DNA from: Streptomyces sp. CB02261 | GTDB lineage: Bacteria > Actinomycetota > Actinomycetes > Streptomycetales > Streptomycetaceae | Reading direction: 5' to 3' | NCBI RefSeq assembly: GCF_001905665.1 | Contig: NZ_LIVX01000004.1 | Span: 647,019-711,018, forward strand | DNA: 64,000 nt | Part shown: positions 43,062 to 50,638 of the stretch, in pieces | How positions within the stretch are numbered: position 1 is the stretch's first letter | Layout: each line of letters begins with the position of its first letter | Translations under genes and position numbers: made by a program | The notes under the pieces: model-generated | The model's database searches: none | Told to the model about the DNA's origin: nothing | What the model saw: the letters and a program-made list of their open reading frames with translations, nothing else

Positions 43062-44071
43062 TGACCGTGACCGCCGAGGCCGTCAAGGCGCTTGTGGAGA
43101 CCGAGAGCACCGTACGGCTGCGGCCTCGCTACGAGGGCTCCAACATCAACACCTGGATCGGCTTCAAGCACGTCAACTACCTGGTCGAGGAAGCGGTCCT
43201 GGAGCACTTCCGGAACGCCGGCCTCGGCTCCCGGGACCTCTTCGAGCAGCACGGCCTGGGTCTCGACGTGGCCGACCTCGACACCCGCATCCTGCACGCC
43301 TTCCACCAGGACGACGAGGCCCGGGCGCACGTGGTGCCGAAGACGAAGGACGGGGACGGGCACCTGAGCTTCGCTGTCACGTTGTACGTCGAGCGCGACG
43401 GCAAGGAGCTCAAGGCCGTCACTTCCAAGGTCAAGGTGGCGCTGCGGATCGACGGTTACCTTGCGCCGGCCGAGGTGCCCGAGCCCCTGTCCCGCTTCGC
43501 CGTCGCCGAGATCGGCGGTTTCGCGGAGCGGGGCGTGCACCACGGCGCCGAGGTGACCGAGGCGGCCGGAACCGCCCTGTCCGCGGGCCGGGGCACGGCC
43601 GGCCAGGACCCGGTCCTCGACCAGCTCCTCGCCGGGGACAACGCCTTCGGCTGGAAGTGGCGGATCCCCTACCCGTACTGCCACTTCAACGAGCGCCTCG
43701 CCATGTCGGGCTACCTCCGCCAGGTCGAGGAGGTCGTGGACCTGTTCCTCGCCGACCGGGGCATCTCGATCAAGACCCTGCTCGACGACCGCAAGTGGAT
43801 CCCGGTGGTGCCGCGTTCGAGCGTGCAGATGCTCGGCGAGGCGCTGATGGAGGAGGACCTCTACACGGTGTTCACGGTCGAGGAGGTCTTCAAGGACCTC
43901 ACCTACACCGCCCGCACCGACTTCTACGTGGTCCGCGACGGGCGCCTGGTGCAGACCGCCACCGGTCGGATCACGCACGGCTACGCGGTGTTCGGCGACC
44001 GCAGCGACTGGAGCCTCGTCGCCTTCGACGACCGTGTGCTGGAGGCGTTCGCCGGCCGGCCCGCCGCCTGA
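43061..44071 (+). CDS. Double-hotdog protein (dehydratase/thioesterase-like)
   Basis: A 336-residue protein with two hotdog-type halves. The first (about 18-130) has the central helix GFKHVNYLVEEAVLEHF and the strand SFAVTLYVERDGKELKAVTSK; the second (about 205-325) has YPYCHFNERLAMSGYLRQVEEVV and VFTVEEVFKDLTYTARTDFYV. Single-chain double hotdogs act as dehydratases or thioesterases. The HFN segment in the second half could supply a catalytic residue. In this operon it would remove water from a 3-hydroxyacyl-ACP or hydrolyse a thioester; the sequence does not decide which. Confidence 0.65.
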   Translation: MTVTAEAVKALVETESTVRLRPRYEGSNINTWIGFKHVNYLVEEAVLEHFRNAGLGSRDLFEQHGLGLDVADLDTRILHAFHQDDEARAHVVPKTKDGDGHLSFAVTLYVERDGKELKAVTSKVKVALRIDGYLAPAEVPEPLSRFAVAEIGGFAERGVHHGAEVTEAAGTALSAGRGTAGQDPVLDQLLAGDNAFGWKWRIPYPYCHFNERLAMSGYLRQVEEVVDLFLADRGISIKTLLDDRKWIPVVPRSSVQMLGEALMEEDLYTVFTVEEVFKDLTYTARTDFYVVRDGRLVQTATGRITHGYAVFGDRSDWSLVAFDDRVLEAFAGRPAA

Positions 44072-44096
44072 CGGCGGACCGCCGACCGAGGCGCCA

Positions 44097-44124
44097 CGGC
44101 CCGCCGCCGACCGGCGGCGGGCCG
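44097..44124. terminator. Perfect GC-rich hairpin inside the PKS operon
   Basis: A 12-bp perfect stem (44097-44108 with 44113-44124) with a GACC loop lies in the 96-bp gap between the double-hotdog gene and KS 3. It could attenuate transcription or stabilise the upstream mRNA end. Confidence 0.55.
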
Positions 44125-44167
44125 GGCGGCCGACCCGCCCGAACCCGCACCCCCTGAGAGGGACCCG

Positions 44168-45352
44168 ATGAACGATGTGCTGATCACCGGCCTGGGTGTG
44201 ATCTCCCACCTGGGCAACGGTGTCGATGCCTTCTGGTCAGGCCTGACCGCGGCGAAGAGCGCCCCTTCGCGGGTCCCCGACCCGAACGCCCGGATGGACC
44301 TGCCGCTGATGTACGCGGTGCCCGAGTCGGCGCTGCCGTCGATGCCGGACCGGTTCGGCGACCAGTACCTGGGCGGCGCCTCGCGTCTCGCCGTCGAGGC
44401 CGCCCGGCAGGCGGTGTCCGACGCCGACCTCGGCGGGGTCGCCCCGGACCGGATCGCGGTCGTGATCGGCACCGGGATGGGCGACTCGGGGATGCACGAG
44501 GAGTGGCGGGCCACGGGCGGGCCCCAGGGCGGTCCCTGGTCACCGGTCTTCTCCGTGGCGTCGGCGGTCGGCGCCTGGTTCGGCGCCGAGGGCGCCAACG
44601 TGAGCGTCAGCAACGCGTGCGCGGCCAGCGGGTTCGGACTCTCGCTCGCCGTGGACCTGATCCGCTCGGGCGAGGCGGACGTGGTCATCGCGGGCGGTGC
44701 CGAGGCGTACTCGCGGGTGGCGCTGGCCTGCTTCAACCGGCTCGGCGCCATCGACCCGGAGCGGTGCCGTCCCTTCGACCTGCACCGCAAGGGCACCCTG
44801 TTCGGCGAGGGCGCCGGGGTCATGGTCCTCGAGTCGGCCGCGCACGCCCGGGCCCGCAACGTCCCCCAGGCGTACGCCAGGGTGGCCGGGGCCGGCTGGA
44901 GCTGCGACGCCCACCACGCGACGGCGCCCGAGCCCGCCGGGACGCAGATCGCCCGTGCGATGCGACAGGCCCTGGCGGAGGCCGGGGCCGACCGCGACGA
45001 CATCGGCTGCGTCGTGCCGCACGGCACCGGAACCGAACTCAACGACACCGTGGAGAGCCGGGTTCTCGGCGAGGTCCTCGGCGCCGGACCGGACCGGGTC
45101 CCGCTCTACAGCCTGAAGGCCCTGCTGGGCCACACCGGCGGCGCAGCCGCCTCGCTCGCGACGGTGGCCGCGGCACAGATCCTGTACCGCCGGACCGTGC
45201 CGCCCAACGCCCCGCTGACCGAGCAGGACCCCGAGTGCAAGGTGTTCCTGCCCGGCCGGTCCATGACGCCGACCGGGAAGTACGCGCTGGTCAACGCCTA
45301 TGCCTTCGGCGGCAACAACGTATCCCTCGTACTGCAGGAGGCCGGGGTATGA
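44168..45352 (+). CDS. Beta-ketoacyl-ACP synthase (KS 3, full catalytic triad)
   Basis: A 394-residue ketosynthase with Cys151 in SNACAAS, His285 in VPHGTGT and His322 in LLGHTGGA. It overlaps the next gene, a ketosynthase-like protein lacking Cys, by four bases. That gives a second clear KS/CLF-type pair. The FGGNN segment near the C-terminus is normal for FabF-like enzymes. Confidence 0.92.
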   Translation: MNDVLITGLGVISHLGNGVDAFWSGLTAAKSAPSRVPDPNARMDLPLMYAVPESALPSMPDRFGDQYLGGASRLAVEAARQAVSDADLGGVAPDRIAVVIGTGMGDSGMHEEWRATGGPQGGPWSPVFSVASAVGAWFGAEGANVSVSNACAASGFGLSLAVDLIRSGEADVVIAGGAEAYSRVALACFNRLGAIDPERCRPFDLHRKGTLFGEGAGVMVLESAAHARARNVPQAYARVAGAGWSCDAHHATAPEPAGTQIARAMRQALAEAGADRDDIGCVVPHGTGTELNDTVESRVLGEVLGAGPDRVPLYSLKALLGHTGGAAASLATVAAAQILYRRTVPPNAPLTEQDPECKVFLPGRSMTPTGKYALVNAYAFGGNNVSLVLQEAGV

Positions 45353-46401
45353 CCACCGTCTCGCAAGCGCCGACGCACACCGGGCAGGACCTGATCGTCT
45401 CGGGGATCGGGGTGGTCACCCCGTGGTCGGACACACCGACGACGGCTGTGCGGGCCGCGCGGCCGGCCGTGGCCGAGGGCTGGTTCGACCACCGTGAGCG
45501 GCTCGGCCGCCGCGGCTACAAGTACCTGCCGTCCGCCACGCAGTACTTCCTGGCGGCGACCAAGCAGGCCATCGCGGACACCGGGCAGCCCCTGCAGGCC
45601 GCCGTCGCCGCGGAGGCCGGTGGAGCCGCCGGGGCCGCCCACCTCGCCGCCGAGGAGCGGCGCGGCGCGGCGGTCGGCACGAACAGCGCGGCCGCGGCCC
45701 TGCACGAGGAGATGGACCGGACGGTGCTGTCAGCGGGTGCGGACGCGCTCAGCCCGGCCACGGCCCCCTACTTCTCGATCAACCTGTTCGGCAGCCGGCT
45801 GGCCACCGAGCACGCGCTCAAGGGCTTCAACCTCACCCTGACCTCCCCGCGCGTGGCCGGACTGGAGGCGCTGGAGTCCGGAGCCCGGTCGGTGCGGCTC
45901 GGCCGGGCCTCGTGGCTGCTGGCCGGCGCCACCGAGGAAGCGCTGCCCGAGGCGCAGGCCGACGCGGCCCTGTCGGAGCGGGGGGCCGTGGCCCTGGTCC
46001 TCGAATCCAGCGACCAGGTCAGGGCGCGCAAGGGGCGGGGGTACGGGCACTGCCAGGTGCGCAGCTTCTTCCTCCCGCCGCGCACCGCGGCCGGGCCCGG
46101 GGGTGCGGACCGGGTCCGGGCCCGGATCGGCGCGGCACTGGCCTCGATGTGCGCGGGGCCCGTACCGGAGCACCACGTGATCGCGGTGGTGGACGAGTCC
46201 CCGGTGGCGACGGCGGTGGCCACCGCGCTGGGCCCGGCGGCGAGCCTGGTCAGAGCGGGCAGCGGCTCCCTCGAACCGCTCCTCCAGGTGGCCGGGGCGC
46301 TGGCCGGCCTGACCAGTCCCGTCGCGGTGGTCACGGCGGCCCGCGAGGGGAACCTCGCCGTCGCCCTGCTCACCCCGCCGGAGCACCCCCACCGCGGCTG
46401 A
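45349..46401 (+). CDS. Ketosynthase-like chain-length-factor candidate (CLF 2, active-site Cys replaced)
   Basis: A 350-residue degenerate ketosynthase. It retains the thiolase-fold N-terminus (LIVSGIGVVTPWS) and the EALPEAQADAALSERGAVALVLE strand-helix, but the nucleophile position is occupied by Pro167 in LTSPRVAGLEA. HGTGT is missing. It overlaps KS 3 by four bases and is its probable non-catalytic partner. The C-terminal third is Ala-rich and diverged. Confidence 0.72.
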   Translation: MTTVSQAPTHTGQDLIVSGIGVVTPWSDTPTTAVRAARPAVAEGWFDHRERLGRRGYKYLPSATQYFLAATKQAIADTGQPLQAAVAAEAGGAAGAAHLAAEERRGAAVGTNSAAAALHEEMDRTVLSAGADALSPATAPYFSINLFGSRLATEHALKGFNLTLTSPRVAGLEALESGARSVRLGRASWLLAGATEEALPEAQADAALSERGAVALVLESSDQVRARKGRGYGHCQVRSFFLPPRTAAGPGGADRVRARIGAALASMCAGPVPEHHVIAVVDESPVATAVATALGPAASLVRAGSGSLEPLLQVAGALAGLTSPVAVVTAAREGNLAVALLTPPEHPHRG

Positions 46402-46468
46402 GCCGCCCACCCGGTCGCACCGCCGGTCCGAGACCGGCCACACCGTTCGAGTACGAGGAAAGAGAGCG

Positions 46469-47263
46469 ATGACGACGTCACTTGAGGGCACCTGGAACCT
46501 GATCCTCGGCGCCTCCAGCGGGATCGGCCTTGCCAACGCCAAGGCACTGGCGGCGGAGGGCGCCAACATCCTGGGCGTGCACTTCGACATGGCCGAGGGC
46601 CAGGAGAAGGCCCGGGCCACCGTCGAGGAACTGCGCTCGACGGGCGTGTCCGCGCACTTCTTCAACGCCAACGCCGCCAGCGCCCGCACACGGGACGAAC
46701 TCGTGCCCGCCTTCGTGGAGCTGACCGGGGGGCGCCCCCTCAGGGTGCTGCTGCACTCGCTCGCCTTCGGCACCCTGGTCCCCTACCTGCCGGCCGACGG
46801 CGGACCTGCCCTCACCCAGCGCCAGATGGACATGACGCTCAACGTGATGGCGCACTCCCTCGTCTACTGGACCCAGGACCTGCACGGAGCCGGACTCCTC
46901 GGCGAGGGCTCCAAGATCTACGCGATGACCAGCGCGGGGGACCAGAAGGTCACCGCCAACTACGGGGCCGTCTCCGCCGCCAAGTGCGCCCTGGAATCGC
47001 ACGTCCGGCAGCTGGCCCTGGAGCTGGCCCCCCACGGGGTCGCGGTCAACGCGCTGCGGGCGGGCGTGACCCTCACGCCCTCGCTGGAGAAGATCCCCGA
47101 GCACGGGCCGCTGGTCGAACTCGCGGCCCGCAACAACCCCCACGGCCGGCTGACCACGGCCGAGGACGTCGCCGACGCGCTCGTCACGATGTCGCGCAGC
47201 ACCTCCTCGTGGCTCACCGGGAACATCATCGGCGTCGACGGCGGAGAGGCGCTGACCACCTGA
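46469..47263 (+). CDS. Enoyl-ACP reductase, FabL/FabI-like SDR
   Basis: A 264-residue short-chain dehydrogenase with the cofactor loop GASSGIG at 14-20. The catalytic pair is Tyr165-x6-Lys172 (YGAVSAAK); a Tyr-x6-Lys spacing marks enoyl reductases of the FabI/FabL group, whereas ketoreductases use Tyr-x3-Lys. It would reduce trans-2-enoyl-ACP and so saturate chosen positions of the chain. The stop overlaps the next hydrolase start. Its presence shows that the chain is not a pure polyene. Confidence 0.8.
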   Translation: MTTSLEGTWNLILGASSGIGLANAKALAAEGANILGVHFDMAEGQEKARATVEELRSTGVSAHFFNANAASARTRDELVPAFVELTGGRPLRVLLHSLAFGTLVPYLPADGGPALTQRQMDMTLNVMAHSLVYWTQDLHGAGLLGEGSKIYAMTSAGDQKVTANYGAVSAAKCALESHVRQLALELAPHGVAVNALRAGVTLTPSLEKIPEHGPLVELAARNNPHGRLTTAEDVADALVTMSRSTSSWLTGNIIGVDGGEALTT

Positions 47264-48189
47264 TGCGTGCCACCCTCTCCGCCCTGAAGGCCGCGGCCGC
47301 CGCGGTCCCCCTGGCGGCCCGGCACGCCCACGAGCTCTACCACCCCCCGCAGGCGAAGCCCGGTCGCACACCGCTGAGCAAGGGTCTGCCGCTGCGCGAA
47401 CTCCGGCTCACCACGAGCCGGGACAAGATCCCCCTGCGCGGCTGGGTGGTGCCCGGCACCGGACCGCACACCGTGGTGGTCTGCCACGGCATGGGCCGCA
47501 CCATGTCCAGCACGCTCGGGCACATCGAGCTCCTGCACCGGGCCGGCTGGCACGTCGTCGCGTACGACCTGCGCAACCACGGTGACAGCGGGCGGGACCG
47601 GGCCTTCGGGAGCATGGCGGAGCGGTACACCAGCGACCTGGCGGACGTGCTCCGACGGGTCGAGGACGACCCCGAACTCGGCGGCGGGGAGATCGCGCTG
47701 TACGCGTTCTCGTTCTCCACCTGGGTGGCACTCAGCGTCCTTCGCCGGCTCGACCGGCCGCCGGCGGCGCTGGTGTGCGACAGCGGGCCGATGTTCGACA
47801 TCGGGGCCGGGCTCCAGCACTTCGCCCGTGTGCGGAAGCCGACGCTTCCCGAGGCGCAGCGCGAGGGCGCCGGCCACGCCGTCTACCGGTCCTGCTTCAG
47901 TCTGCTGTGCCGGCGGATGCTCGCCGTGCGGAACTGGCCGCCGGACCTCTCCGGGACGCCGACGCGGCTGATGTTCGTCGCGGGAGGCCAGGACCCGGTC
48001 GTACCCGAGTCGCAGATCGCGCCGGTCGCGGACCGGTACCCGCGGGCGGAGCGCTGGACCGCGCCCAACGCCCTGCACATGAGCGCCCTGCGGTTCGACC
48101 GCGAGGAGTACCAGGAGCGCGTCCTCACCTTTCTGACCGGGGCGTTCGCCCACCCGACACGGCGTAGCGAGGCTGCCAAGGATGGATGA
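47263..48189 (+). CDS. Alpha/beta hydrolase with FSFST nucleophile elbow (paralogue A)
   Basis: A 308-residue alpha/beta hydrolase with an N-terminal Ala-rich helix, the VVVCHGMGRTMSSTL oxyanion segment and VAYDLRNHGDSGRD. The nucleophile region reads ALYAFSFSTW, so GxSxG is relaxed to FSFST. A C-terminal NALHMSAL segment may supply the His. A clear paralogue lies at 54404-55390 and shares DRAF, FSFST and VCDSGP. Its stop overlaps the first DsrE-like gene by eight bases. The role is unknown; transacylation or release is possible. Confidence 0.75.
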   Translation: MRATLSALKAAAAAVPLAARHAHELYHPPQAKPGRTPLSKGLPLRELRLTTSRDKIPLRGWVVPGTGPHTVVVCHGMGRTMSSTLGHIELLHRAGWHVVAYDLRNHGDSGRDRAFGSMAERYTSDLADVLRRVEDDPELGGGEIALYAFSFSTWVALSVLRRLDRPPAALVCDSGPMFDIGAGLQHFARVRKPTLPEAQREGAGHAVYRSCFSLLCRRMLAVRNWPPDLSGTPTRLMFVAGGQDPVVPESQIAPVADRYPRAERWTAPNALHMSALRFDREEYQERVLTFLTGAFAHPTRRSEAAKDG

Positions 48190-48550
48190 GTACCTGCTGA
48201 TCGAGTCCCAGGGGCCCTGGGGCGGCCCCGGGGCCGAGCGGTTCGTCGACGACGCCGTCCGGCTGCGGGAGTCCGGGCACGACGTCGTGCTCCTCCTCAT
48301 CGAGAACGGGGTCACGGCCGCGCTCGCCGGGGCCGGTCACACGGCGGGGAGCGCCGCCGGCCCCGCGGTGGCACCGGGCCGCGGCCTGCGCGATCTCCTG
48401 GACCGCGGCGGTCGCGTCTGGGCCGACGCCTTCTCGCTGACCCACCGCGCGCTCGTCCCGGAGCAGCTCCTTCCCGGCGTCGTGCCGGTGGACATGGACG
48501 AGGTGGCCGCCCGGCTGCTCGCCCCCGGCGCCCGGGGAGTGTGGCACTGA
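48182..48550 (+). CDS. DsrE-family protein 1 (TusB/DsrH-like position)
   Basis: A 122-residue protein with the DsrE-like order: EYLLIESQGPWGG strand, ERFVDDAVRLRESGHDVVLLLIENGVTAAL helix-strand, then LRDLLDRGGRVWADAFSL and a C-terminal MDEVAARLL helix. It contains no cysteine, so it would be a structural member of a DsrEFH/TusBCD-type complex. It overlaps the upstream hydrolase and is followed one base later by the second DsrE-like gene. Family assignment is by fold pattern. Confidence 0.65.
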   Translation: MDEYLLIESQGPWGGPGAERFVDDAVRLRESGHDVVLLLIENGVTAALAGAGHTAGSAAGPAVAPGRGLRDLLDRGGRVWADAFSLTHRALVPEQLLPGVVPVDMDEVAARLLAPGARGVWH

Positions 48551-48551
48551 C

Positions 48552-48959
48552 ATGGTGAAGAGCCTGCCCCGCGCCGACGTGCTGCTCGCCCTCATGGGCA
48601 CCCCGCACCTCAGCGACATGGTCACCAGCGCGATCCGGCTCGCCCAGGCGCTGCTGGAGCGCGGTGCCACCGTGCACATCTGGACGTGCGGCCACGCCAC
48701 CGGTCTCACCAAGCAGTCCCTCGGGGAGCACAAGCCGCGCAACATCGTGAGCTGGTCCCAGGACTACCCGACGAGCGCGACGCTCGCCAAGGACCTCCTC
48801 GACGCCTTCCCCGACCGCCTCACCTGGTACTCCTGCCGCTTCTGCACTCAGGAGCGGGGATCCGAACCGCACATCCCGCAGATCACCGTCCGCCCGCCGT
48901 TCAAGTTCGACGAGCACCTGGAAGCCGCCGACAAGACCCTGTTCCTGGGGGTGTTCTGA
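48552..48959 (+). CDS. DsrE-family protein 2 (cysteine-bearing, TusD/DsrE-like)
   Basis: A 135-residue DsrE-like protein. It has the TSAIRLAQALLERGATVHIWTC helix-strand (Cys46) and then a Cys-x2-Cys in WYSCRFCTQERG (Cys95, Cys98). TusD and DsrE carry persulfide on a conserved Cys, so this member is the likely sulfur carrier of the trio. The ATG at 48552 is one base after the previous stop. Co-transcription with the polyketide genes suggests delivery of sulfur to the metabolite or to a biosynthetic enzyme. Confidence 0.65.
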   Translation: MVKSLPRADVLLALMGTPHLSDMVTSAIRLAQALLERGATVHIWTCGHATGLTKQSLGEHKPRNIVSWSQDYPTSATLAKDLLDAFPDRLTWYSCRFCTQERGSEPHIPQITVRPPFKFDEHLEAADKTLFLGVF

Positions 48960-48961
48960 CG

Positions 48962-49357
48962 GTGAACGACGACCCGAGGCGCCTGTTGATCATCGAACGC
49001 GCCTACCGCGGGGCACTGGAGACCCAGTTCGCCGACGTGCTGTACCTCGCCCGAGAGCTGAACCGGCAGCAGGGCGGGTCCGACATCCTGCTGCGCGGTC
49101 TCGCCGTCACCTGCGCGGCCGCCGGCGCCCGTCCGGCGCCGTCCCTCGTCGTGGGCCGGCGCACGCTCGACACGCTGCCCGACCCGAGGGACTCGGTGCG
49201 GAGCCTGCTGGAGAACGGCGCCACGGTCTGGGCCGAGGAGTCCGACCTGGCGCTCTTCGAGACGGGCCCCGACTGGCTGCTGCCCGGGGTGCGCCGGGCC
49301 GGCGGTGCCGATCCGCTTCCGGACTGGTCCGCCTACCGGAGTGTCCACTTCCTGTGA
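48962..49357 (+). CDS. DsrE-family protein 3
   Basis: A 131-residue protein with the same layout: RRLLIIERAYRGALETQFADVLYLARELN, a ILLRGLAVTC strand (Cys51), and SVRSLLENGATVWAEESDLALF ending in LLPGVRRAG. The SLLENGATVWAEES part parallels LLDRGGRVWADAFS of the first DsrE-like protein. GTG 48962 is two bases past the previous stop. Three adjacent members match the three-subunit make-up of DsrEFH and TusBCD complexes. Confidence 0.62.
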   Translation: MNDDPRRLLIIERAYRGALETQFADVLYLARELNRQQGGSDILLRGLAVTCAAAGARPAPSLVVGRRTLDTLPDPRDSVRSLLENGATVWAEESDLALFETGPDWLLPGVRRAGGADPLPDWSAYRSVHFL

Positions 49358-49422
49358 CCGGCGGTGCCGCCCCGCGCCGTTCCCCGCCATCCGAACCCGA
49401 TGCGAGTGAAGGAACCCGACTC

Positions 49423-50535
49423 ATGCCCACCTCCACCGCCGTGCGCGGCCCACTCATCTCCGCCTGGTCGGTCGTCTCCCCGTTCGGCCTGGACGCCGCC
49501 GACTTCACCGCAGGGCTCGTCGAGGGACGGGCGGCCGTCGAGACGCTCGACGGCGACGACTGGCGGGTGCCGGTCGAGAGCGCCTGCCTGGTGCCGGGAT
49601 TCGACAACCGCGAGGTCCTCGGCCGCAAGGGCACCCGCTCCATGGACCGGGTGACCGGACTGGCGGTGGCCGCCGTCGGCCGACTGCTCCGGGACGCCGA
49701 GGGCGAACGCATCCCGGGGGTGGCCGACGACGCGGCCCTGGTACTCGGCACCAACACCGGCAGCGCCCAGAGCATCATGGACTTCACCCGCGACTCGCTC
49801 GTCCAGGAGAAGCCCTTCTTCGTCGACCCGATGCGCTTCCCCAACACGGTGATGAACTGCGCGGCCGGCCAGTCCGCGATCTGGCACCAGCTCAAGGGCC
49901 CCAACACGACCATCGCGGGCGGCCGCGCCACCGGCCTGCTCGCCCTCAACTACGCGCTGCGCCTGAAGAAGTCCGGTCACGCCGAGACCGTGCTGTTCGG
50001 CGCGGTGGAGGAGTTCTCCGCGGCACGGGCCTGGCTCGAATGGCACACCTGGGGCGGCGAGGCGGAGGCAGCGGACGCCGTTCTCGGCGAAGGGGCCGCC
50101 GTCCTGCTGCTGGAGTCCGCGGAGGCGTCCACGGCACACGGCCGCAGCGGCCTCGCCGAGGTGCTCGGGCTGGAGTTCGGCGTCCATCACGGGCCGGGTT
50201 CCGAAGCGGCGGTGCTCGCCGACTGCGTCCGGGAGCTCCTGGAGCGGACCGGGGTCCGGCCCGAGGACGTGCGGCACCACGCCGACTCGCACGCCGCGGG
50301 AGAGCGCGCGGCGGCCGAACGCGAGGCGCTGGAAGCGGTGTTCGGGCCCGACGGCCCGGAGCGCGTCCCGTGCGCCGAGCTGATCGGCGACACCGCCGCG
50401 GCGGCCGCCGCCTTCCAGATCGCGGCGGTGCTCGCGGTCGCCGAACAGCGCGGCGACGTCCGGGGTCAGGTCGCCCTCATCACCTCGGTGGACCGCGACG
50501 GCGTGGTCGGCTGCGCCCTGCTCCGGCTGTGCTGA
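49423..50535 (+). CDS. Ketosynthase-like chain-length-factor candidate (CLF 3, active-site Cys replaced)
   Basis: A 370-residue degenerate ketosynthase. The nucleophile region reads IAGGRATGLLAL (164-175), with Arg168 at the Cys position, and HADSHAAG replaces the HGTGT loop. The KS-like FPNTVMNCAAGQSAIWHQLKGP stretch resembles the equivalent region of CLF 1. ATG 49423 follows GAAGGA. It starts the block of CLF 3, AT, ACP 2, two dehydratases and KR, so it probably partners a KS from the left half of the operon. Confidence 0.75.
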   Translation: MPTSTAVRGPLISAWSVVSPFGLDAADFTAGLVEGRAAVETLDGDDWRVPVESACLVPGFDNREVLGRKGTRSMDRVTGLAVAAVGRLLRDAEGERIPGVADDAALVLGTNTGSAQSIMDFTRDSLVQEKPFFVDPMRFPNTVMNCAAGQSAIWHQLKGPNTTIAGGRATGLLALNYALRLKKSGHAETVLFGAVEEFSAARAWLEWHTWGGEAEAADAVLGEGAAVLLLESAEASTAHGRSGLAEVLGLEFGVHHGPGSEAAVLADCVRELLERTGVRPEDVRHHADSHAAGERAAAEREALEAVFGPDGPERVPCAELIGDTAAAAAAFQIAAVLAVAEQRGDVRGQVALITSVDRDGVVGCALLRLC

Positions 50536-50638
50536 CCGCCGCGCCGGAAGGCCGGGACACGAGCGCACGGAGCACGGGAGGACGGAGCACGCGCCGACGG
50601 TGCACGGCTCGGCCCAGCACGAGAAGACGGAGAACGGG

